Position numbers and translations under genes: made by a program
In this document: in pieces, positions 31,927-36,714 of the stretch
Numbering within the stretch: the stretch's first letter is position 1
Layout of the letters: each line of letters starts with the position of its first letter
Source: an uncultured Lachnotalea sp.
GTDB taxonomy: Bacteria > Bacillota > Clostridia > Lachnospirales > Lachnospiraceae
DNA length: 36,714 nucleotides
Direction: 5' to 3'
Assembly: GCA_947066815.1 (NCBI GenBank)
Contig: CAMSZT010000032.1
Location: forward strand, 1 to 36,714
The notes under the pieces: generated by a model
Database searches by the model: none
What the model was told of the DNA's origin: nothing
The model's input: the letters and a program-made list of their open reading frames with translations, nothing else

Positions 31927-32805
31927 ATGTTTCTCCAACAGATAGTAAACGGACTTACGATCGGTTCGATCTACGCCCTGGTCGCCATCGGTTATTCGCT
32001 GGTGTTCGGCGTTCTCAGGCTGATCAATTTCGCCAACGGAGCGGAATATATGCTGGGCGCGTATTTTGTCTACATCCTTATGACCACATTCGGCGCCAAA
32101 GCGCCGCTCGCGATCCCCCTTGCGATCGTCGCCCTCGGCGCGGTCGGGTACCTGGTGGATTTTGTGGGCCTGAGGCGGCTCCGCAAAAAGAACGCGCCGA
32201 GGATGTCGGCCCTGATCTCCACCCTGGGAGTCGGGACTTTTATTGAAAACGCGATCCAGATATGGGTCGGGACGGAGACGAAGTCCTATCCCAATTTCCT
32301 GAATTTCGGAAGGATCACCATCGGAAAGACCATCATAAGCTGGACGCAGATCATCATCTTCGTCACCTGTATCCTGCTCATGGTCGCCGTCTCCTTTGTG
32401 GTCTACAAAACGAAGATCGGAAAATCCATGCTGGCCGTCTCCCAGGACCAGATGTGCGCCAGACTGATGGGGATCAATGTCTCTCTTGTGATCACCCTGA
32501 CCTTCGTGGTGGCGGCCATGCTCGCCTGCGTCTCCGGCGTGCTGGTGGGCTCCTATTATCAGAACATCGATACGAATATGAGCTTTATCGTGGGGATGAA
32601 GACCTTTGCGGCGGCGGTGCTCGGCGGCGTAGGCTCCCTTCCCGGAGCGGTGGCCGGCGGCCTGATCGTGGGACTGGCGGAATCCATAGGGGCCAGCTAT
32701 GTGAGCGCCGGATACCGGGATGCGATCGCATTTGCGATTCTGATCATCGTTCTTCTTGTCAAGCCCTCCGGGCTCTTCGGCAAGAATAACGTGGAAAAAA
32801 TGTAG
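31927..32805 (+). CDS. livH: Liv-type ABC transporter permease LivH
   Basis: The 292-residue product is the first permease subunit of the transporter, with about eight membrane helices. It has the LivH signature GLTIGSIYALVAIGYSLVFGVLRLINFANG near the start and AAVLGGVGSLPGAVAGGLIVG late. ATG 31927 is eight bases after AAGGAGGA; ATG 31918 overlaps that site and is unlikely. It forms the membrane channel with LivM. Confidence 0.92.
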   Translation: MFLQQIVNGLTIGSIYALVAIGYSLVFGVLRLINFANGAEYMLGAYFVYILMTTFGAKAPLAIPLAIVALGAVGYLVDFVGLRRLRKKNAPRMSALISTLGVGTFIENAIQIWVGTETKSYPNFLNFGRITIGKTIISWTQIIIFVTCILLMVAVSFVVYKTKIGKSMLAVSQDQMCARLMGINVSLVITLTFVVAAMLACVSGVLVGSYYQNIDTNMSFIVGMKTFAAAVLGGVGSLPGAVAGGLIVGLAESIGASYVSAGYRDAIAFAILIIVLLVKPSGLFGKNNVEKM

Positions 32806-32819
32806 GGAGGGAGACGCAC

Positions 32820-33863
32820 ATGAAAAAAAACAGTGTTCTGAAAAAAGCCTGGACCGGGCTTGTGGAATTCGTCGCCATGCACCAGATCCCGATCATGGCC
32901 GTGCTGATCCTGCTGGTGATCGCCTTTCCCTTTATGACGGACAACAAGTATCTGCTCAGGATCGCGACCCTCTGCCTGATCAACATCGTTCTCGGCCTGG
33001 CCCTGAACCTGGTGCAGGGCTATATGGGGCAGATGTCCTTTGCGACGGCGGCCTTCTGGGGGATCGGGGCCTACGCGGGGACCATCGGAGTCATGCGGCT
33101 TGGGATGCCGTCCCTTCTGGGAATGGCCTTCGGCATGGCCGTGGCGGGGCTCTTCGGTCTGCTGATCGCACTGCCCACCCTGAAATTAAAGGGATATTAT
33201 CTGTCCATCGTGACCATGGGGTTCTGCGAGATCGTGCGGATCGTGGAGATGAACTGGCAGGATCTCACAAGGGGATCCCTCGGCATCATGAACATTCCGG
33301 CCGTGTCGATCTTTGGGTTCCGGTTTAAATCCGGAAGGGCCAATTATATCATCGCGCTGATCATCCTCTTTGTCGTGACCATTTTCGTCAAAAATCTGAT
33401 CAATTCCAATTTCGGATTGTCTTTAAAGGCGATCCGGGACGACGATTCGGCCGCGGAGACCATGGGGATCAACATTGTACATGTAAAACGGGTCAATTTC
33501 GTCATCTCCGCTCTGATCTGCGGATTTGTCGGAGCCTTTTATGCCCAGTATGTCTCTTTCATCCATCCCTCCAGCTTTGCCAGCGGAGTATCCCAGGAAT
33601 ACATTGTCATGATCATCTTCGGAGGCCTGGGAAGCATTCCGGGAACCTTCCTCGGCTGCATCGCGCTGACCATCCTTCCGGAACTTATGAGGAGCCTGCT
33701 TCAGTACCGGCTGCTCATCTACGGGGCGCTGATGGTCATCATGATGAACTTTATGCCGGGCGGGCTCCTCGGCAACCTGGATCTTGGACTGGTCAGGAAA
33801 AAGATCCTGGAGAGAAGGAGCAGGGAAGCGGTGAAAGGAAGCGGAGGAGGTGACGGGGAATGA
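32820..33863 (+). CDS. livM: Liv-type ABC transporter permease LivM
   Basis: This 347-residue second permease subunit has about nine to ten helices. It carries the LivM marks LCLINIVLGLALNLVQGYMGQMSFATAAFWGIGAYAG, LPTLKLKGYYLSIVTMGFCEIVRI and IFGGLGSIPGTFLGCI. GGGAGGGAGAC precedes the ATG, 14 bases after livH. Its end overlaps livG by four bases (ATGA), so the membrane and ATPase subunits are translationally coupled. Confidence 0.92.
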   Translation: MKKNSVLKKAWTGLVEFVAMHQIPIMAVLILLVIAFPFMTDNKYLLRIATLCLINIVLGLALNLVQGYMGQMSFATAAFWGIGAYAGTIGVMRLGMPSLLGMAFGMAVAGLFGLLIALPTLKLKGYYLSIVTMGFCEIVRIVEMNWQDLTRGSLGIMNIPAVSIFGFRFKSGRANYIIALIILFVVTIFVKNLINSNFGLSLKAIRDDDSAAETMGINIVHVKRVNFVISALICGFVGAFYAQYVSFIHPSSFASGVSQEYIVMIIFGGLGSIPGTFLGCIALTILPELMRSLLQYRLLIYGALMVIMMNFMPGGLLGNLDLGLVRKKILERRSREAVKGSGGGDGE

Positions 33864-34630
33864 GCGCGAACCTTGTTGTGACAGGCCTTACCCAGAAGTT
33901 CGGCGGCCTGACCGCCCTCAATAACGTGAATATGGAAGTGAACCTGGGAGAGATCGTCGGCGTGATCGGTCCCAACGGAGCCGGAAAGACAACCCTGTTC
34001 AACGTCATCACCGGCGTCTACCGGCCCACTCAGGGTCAGGTGGTCCTGAACGGAAAACAGATCAACGGCCTGAAACGGTACGAGATCACCAGGCTGGGAT
34101 TTGCCAGGACCTTCCAGAACATACGGCTCTTTAAGCAGATGACGGTTTTGGACAATGTCAAGATGGGAATGTGCTGCCGGTCGAAATGCAATGTGTTCGA
34201 CAATCTGCTCCATACGCCCAGAAAACGGCGGGAAGAAAAGGAGCAGGAAGAAAAGGCGCTTAAGATCCTGGAGACCCTGAACCTTTTAGACTACAAATAC
34301 GATGCTCCGGGAAGCCTTCCCTACGGCGAACAGAGGCGGCTGGAGATCGCCAGGGCCATGGCCACGGACGCGACCATCCTCCTGCTGGACGAGCCGGCCG
34401 CGGGAATGAACGACCAGGAGACGGGGGAGCTTTCAAAGACCGTGAGCGGACTGCGGGATTCCGGCTACACCATCATCCTCATCGAGCACGACATGAAATT
34501 TGTCATGAACATCTGTGACCGGCTGTATGTGCTGAACCACGGCGAGCTGATCGCCTCCGGGACTCCGGAGGAGGTCAAGACGGATCCGGAGGTCATCAAC
34601 GCTTATCTCGGAAAGGAGGAAGAGGAATGA
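33860..34630 (+). CDS. livG: Liv-type ABC transporter ATP-binding protein LivG
   Basis: The 256-residue ATPase has Walker A GPNGAGKTT, the Q-loop region FARTFQNIRLF, signature LPYGEQRRLEIARAMA, Walker B ATILLLDEPAAGMN and the switch histidine in IIEHDMKFV-like context (ILIEHDMKF). The signature reads LPYGEQ rather than LSGGQ, which is usual for LivG. It powers transport together with LivF. Its stop overlaps the livF start by four bases. Confidence 0.94.
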   Translation: MSANLVVTGLTQKFGGLTALNNVNMEVNLGEIVGVIGPNGAGKTTLFNVITGVYRPTQGQVVLNGKQINGLKRYEITRLGFARTFQNIRLFKQMTVLDNVKMGMCCRSKCNVFDNLLHTPRKRREEKEQEEKALKILETLNLLDYKYDAPGSLPYGEQRRLEIARAMATDATILLLDEPAAGMNDQETGELSKTVSGLRDSGYTIILIEHDMKFVMNICDRLYVLNHGELIASGTPEEVKTDPEVINAYLGKEEEE

Positions 34631-35331
34631 GCATCCTTTCTGTCAAAGACTTAAAAGTACATTACGGCGGGATCCAGGCCCTCCGGGGGGTATCCCTGGA
34701 GGTGGACGAGGGGGAGATCATCACTTTGATCGGAGCCAACGGGGCCGGAAAGTCCACGCTCATGAATTCCATCATGGGGATCGTGCCGAAGGCCGCGGGA
34801 ACGGTGGTCTACCGGGGGGAGGACATCACGAAAAAAGAGACCCGGCAGATCGTGAAGGGCGGCATGATCTTAGCACCGGAGGGCCGCCATATCTTCCCCG
34901 GCTTTACGGTGAAGGACAATCTCCTGCTGGGCGGATATTATGAGAGCGCGGCGGAGAATGAGAAGGAGCTGGAGACCGTGTTCCGTCTGTTTCCGATCTT
35001 AAAGGAGCGGATCCATCAGATGGGAGGGACCCTCTCCGGAGGCGAACAGCAGATGCTGGCAGTGGGGAGGGCCCTCATGGCCCACCCGAAGATCATGATG
35101 CTTGACGAACCGTCCCTGGGGCTTGCGCCGCTGGTGATCGCCGACATTTTCAACCTGTTCGGCCGGATCCGCGAAATGGGAGTGACGATCATCCTGGTGG
35201 AACAAAATGCGCGCATGGCTTTAAAGGCCGCCGACCGGGGCTATGTGATCGAGTCGGGGCGGATTGTCACGGAAGACACCGCGGACAATCTTCTGCATTC
35301 GGACGCGGTAGTAAAGGCTTATCTGGGTTAG
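34627..35331 (+). CDS. livF: Liv-type ABC transporter ATP-binding protein LivF
   Basis: The 234-residue ATPase partner of LivG has Walker A GANGAGKST, Q-loop APEGRHIFPGFTV, signature LSGGEQQMLAVGRAL, Walker B IMMLDEPSLGLAPL and a C-terminal IILVEQNARMAL segment, all typical of LivF. AAAGGAGGAAGAGG within the end of livG serves as its ribosome-binding site. The second amidohydrolase starts 13 bases later, in the same operon. Confidence 0.94.
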   Translation: MSILSVKDLKVHYGGIQALRGVSLEVDEGEIITLIGANGAGKSTLMNSIMGIVPKAAGTVVYRGEDITKKETRQIVKGGMILAPEGRHIFPGFTVKDNLLLGGYYESAAENEKELETVFRLFPILKERIHQMGGTLSGGEQQMLAVGRALMAHPKIMMLDEPSLGLAPLVIADIFNLFGRIREMGVTIILVEQNARMALKAADRGYVIESGRIVTEDTADNLLHSDAVVKAYLG

Positions 35332-35344
35332 GAGGAACAAGACT

Positions 35345-36493
35345 ATGCTGGATCTTTCCGGGATTCCGATCATCGATGCCCACGGGCATCCGTTTATGCC
35401 CACGCGGGAGAAAAAAGAGTATTCTTACGCCTATTCCATGTGCGTACACGGCGGCCTTGCGGATTTTCGTTACCTGACGTCCTACCGCATGGCGCTGCAG
35501 GAGTATAAGAGGCTGTTCGGACTGCCGGCGGACGCTTCCGAGGAGACGGTCATCGCCTGCAGGAACGAGAGGGCCTCGGCAGACTATCCTGCCTTCGTGG
35601 GAGAATTGTACCGGGACGCCGGGATCGTCTCCATCCTCTCGGATTTCGGATATCCCATCACGGGCGAGGGGCTTACGGGAGAGGAGCTTGCGTCATTTGC
35701 ATCGGCCACGGCCGGCGTCTGCGAGGTTTACGACCTGATCCGGATCGAGACCACCTGTGACCGCATCCTGTACCGCCCCGGCCTGTCTTTCGGGGAGATA
35801 CTGGACAAGTTCGAATCCTATATAGAGACCTATAAAAAAGAACACCGGGTCGCCGGGATCAAAACCGTGGTCGGATATTACACCGGCCTCGGGTGGCGGC
35901 CGGTGTCCTATCAAGAAGCAGAACGGAATTACGGATCCTTCTATCAGGGGAAATATCGTCCTGACCGCGCCGACAAGCCCTTCCGCGATTACATGGTCGG
36001 CCGCGGGCTGGAGCTTGCCGGCCGGCATGGACTTGTTTTTCAGATCCATACGGGTGCCGGAGATCCGCCGGCCTGCGACCTCAGGCTGATGAATCCCAAC
36101 AGCCTGTACGAGCTCCTGAATACGGAGGAGGCCGGGCGGACGAAGATCGTCCTGGTCCATGCCGGTTTCCCCTACGGGTACGAAGCCGCGTTCCTGGCCG
36201 CAAACTATCCGGGCGTATACACGGATATCTCTTCAACCGTTTCCTATCTGGGAAGGGCGGCGGAATCCGAATTCCGGAAAGTGCTTGACGTCTGCCCGCA
36301 TAACAAGATCATGTTCGGATCCGACGGGGGAGGTTTTGTGGACCAGTCCTGGTTTGCGGCAAACTATTTCCGGAGGGCCCTTGGCGGGATCCTGGATGAA
36401 TATGTGGAAAAAGGCTGTTTTACCGAGGCCTACGCCGCCGAGATCGGAAAAATGATCCTTCACGATAACGCGAAACGGGTCTATGGGATCTGA
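35345..36493 (+). CDS. Amidohydrolase-family metal hydrolase (second paralogue)
   Basis: The 382-residue product is clearly homologous to the one at 30691-31857. They share LSGIPxIDxHxHPF (here H13 and H15), VVGYYTGLGWRPVS versus VVAYYTGLDVRPLS, QIHTGAGDPPACDLR versus QIHTGLGDTPHCHIV, a lysine/valine-rich LVHAGFPY strand and MFGSDGGG near the end. The two differ in the segment after the third metal motif (PPACD versus TPHCH), where substrate-contact residues may lie. TAGGAGGAAC precedes the ATG. As last gene of the Liv operon it likely acts with its paralogue on the imported compound or on successive products. Confidence 0.85.
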   Translation: MLDLSGIPIIDAHGHPFMPTREKKEYSYAYSMCVHGGLADFRYLTSYRMALQEYKRLFGLPADASEETVIACRNERASADYPAFVGELYRDAGIVSILSDFGYPITGEGLTGEELASFASATAGVCEVYDLIRIETTCDRILYRPGLSFGEILDKFESYIETYKKEHRVAGIKTVVGYYTGLGWRPVSYQEAERNYGSFYQGKYRPDRADKPFRDYMVGRGLELAGRHGLVFQIHTGAGDPPACDLRLMNPNSLYELLNTEEAGRTKIVLVHAGFPYGYEAAFLAANYPGVYTDISSTVSYLGRAAESEFRKVLDVCPHNKIMFGSDGGGFVDQSWFAANYFRRALGGILDEYVEKGCFTEAYAAEIGKMILHDNAKRVYGI

Positions 36494-36539
36494 GAGAAAG
36501 ATCGGAACGTAAAAATGCGGAAATTCAAGAAAAATCTTC

Positions 36540-36569
36540 TTGACAAACCATATTTTGGTATGGTATAGT
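36540..36569 (+). promoter_or_regulatory. Promoter P1 at the window end
   Basis: TTGACA (36540-36545) and TATAGT (36564-36569) are 18 bases apart. The spacer contains the inverted repeat ACCATA-TTTTGG-TATGGT, a possible operator. Confidence 0.65.
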
Positions 36570-36633
36570 GAAAACCCACGGCGGAAAAAGAAAAAATAAC
36601 CGCAAAAAAACGTGGAAAAAATTTAAAAAGTTG

Positions 36634-36662
36634 TTGACAAGAGATTACAACTATGGTAGACT
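36634..36662 (+). promoter_or_regulatory. Promoter P2 at the window end
   Basis: TTGACA (36634-36639) and TAGACT (36657-36662) are 17 bases apart. An imperfect palindrome CTATGGTAGACTATAG covers the -10. The gene it drives lies beyond the window; 36494-36714 holds no complete gene. Confidence 0.65.
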
Positions 36663-36714
36663 ATAGAAGTTGTCGCTGAAAACAACAACGAGAAGCAAAA
36701 TGATGAACCTTGAC

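Overview
The window looks like chromosomal DNA from a Lachnospiraceae-type Firmicute (Clostridium cluster XIVa). The evidence is the rpmE / DUF1385 (YqhQ-like) / prmC / prfA order, strong AGGAGG ribosome-binding sites, sigma-A promoters, GHKL/LytTR two-component genes, and proteins of familiar clostridial type. Most of it is G+C-rich; a clearly A+T-rich patch lies at about 7200-8540.

Layout. (1) 1-344: a non-coding, tandemly repeated, highly base-paired element. (2) 345-4797: a shikimate-kinase-family protein, two tandem AAA-ATPase-like/PD-(D/E)XK proteins and a small exported protein, closed by a terminator. (3) 5005-8515: a LytTR response regulator, an AgrC-like GHKL kinase interrupted by an in-frame TGA, a pair of LytTR-type direct repeats upstream of a promoter that reads into a 20-codon peptide gene, then an A+T-rich secreted protein and a four-helix membrane protein. 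(4) 8553-9857: a 5'-truncated, frameshifted solute-binding-protein remnant and a small unknown gene. (5) 10066-16365: rpmE, yqhQ, prmC, prfA, an amidase_3 protein, a zinc-ribbon protein and an aldehyde dehydrogenase. (6) 16591-25720: a cell-envelope block. It holds a sulfatase/LTA-synthase-like membrane enzyme, a YIDPS-type membrane protein, a small signal peptidase I, a YidC insertase fused to a CDP-glycerol glycerophosphotransferase-like domain, a winged-helix/LicC/LicA triple fusion, a second LicC-like nucleotidyltransferase and a BCCT transporter. (7) 25837-27964: a TIM-barrel-like protein of unknown role, lspA and galU. (8) 28050-36493: a LacI-family repressor (apparent AUC start) divergent from an operon encoding a complete Liv-type ABC transporter with two paralogous amidohydrolases. 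(9) 36494-36714: a promoter-rich region reading off the end.

How the genes fit together. The envelope block is best read as building and decorating a phosphocholine-bearing teichoic-acid-like polymer: BCCT imports choline, the LicA domain phosphorylates it, the LicC domains activate it with CTP, and the glycerophosphotransferase domain and sulfatase-like enzyme would build or modify the polymer. The YidC fusion and small signal peptidase I suggest linked membrane insertion and processing. The Liv operon would import an unidentified amino-acid- or amide-like compound and hydrolyse it in the cytoplasm, under a LacI-family regulator and possibly CcpA.

Three related imperfect palindromes (12546-12756, 16475-16524, 30591-30663) form a dispersed intergenic repeat family. 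The strongest candidates for something new are the YidC-glycerophosphotransferase fusion within the choline/teichoic block, the LytTR-operator/20-aa-peptide locus, and the structured repeat at 1-320. All calls come from reading the sequence and recalled family knowledge; no database search was run.
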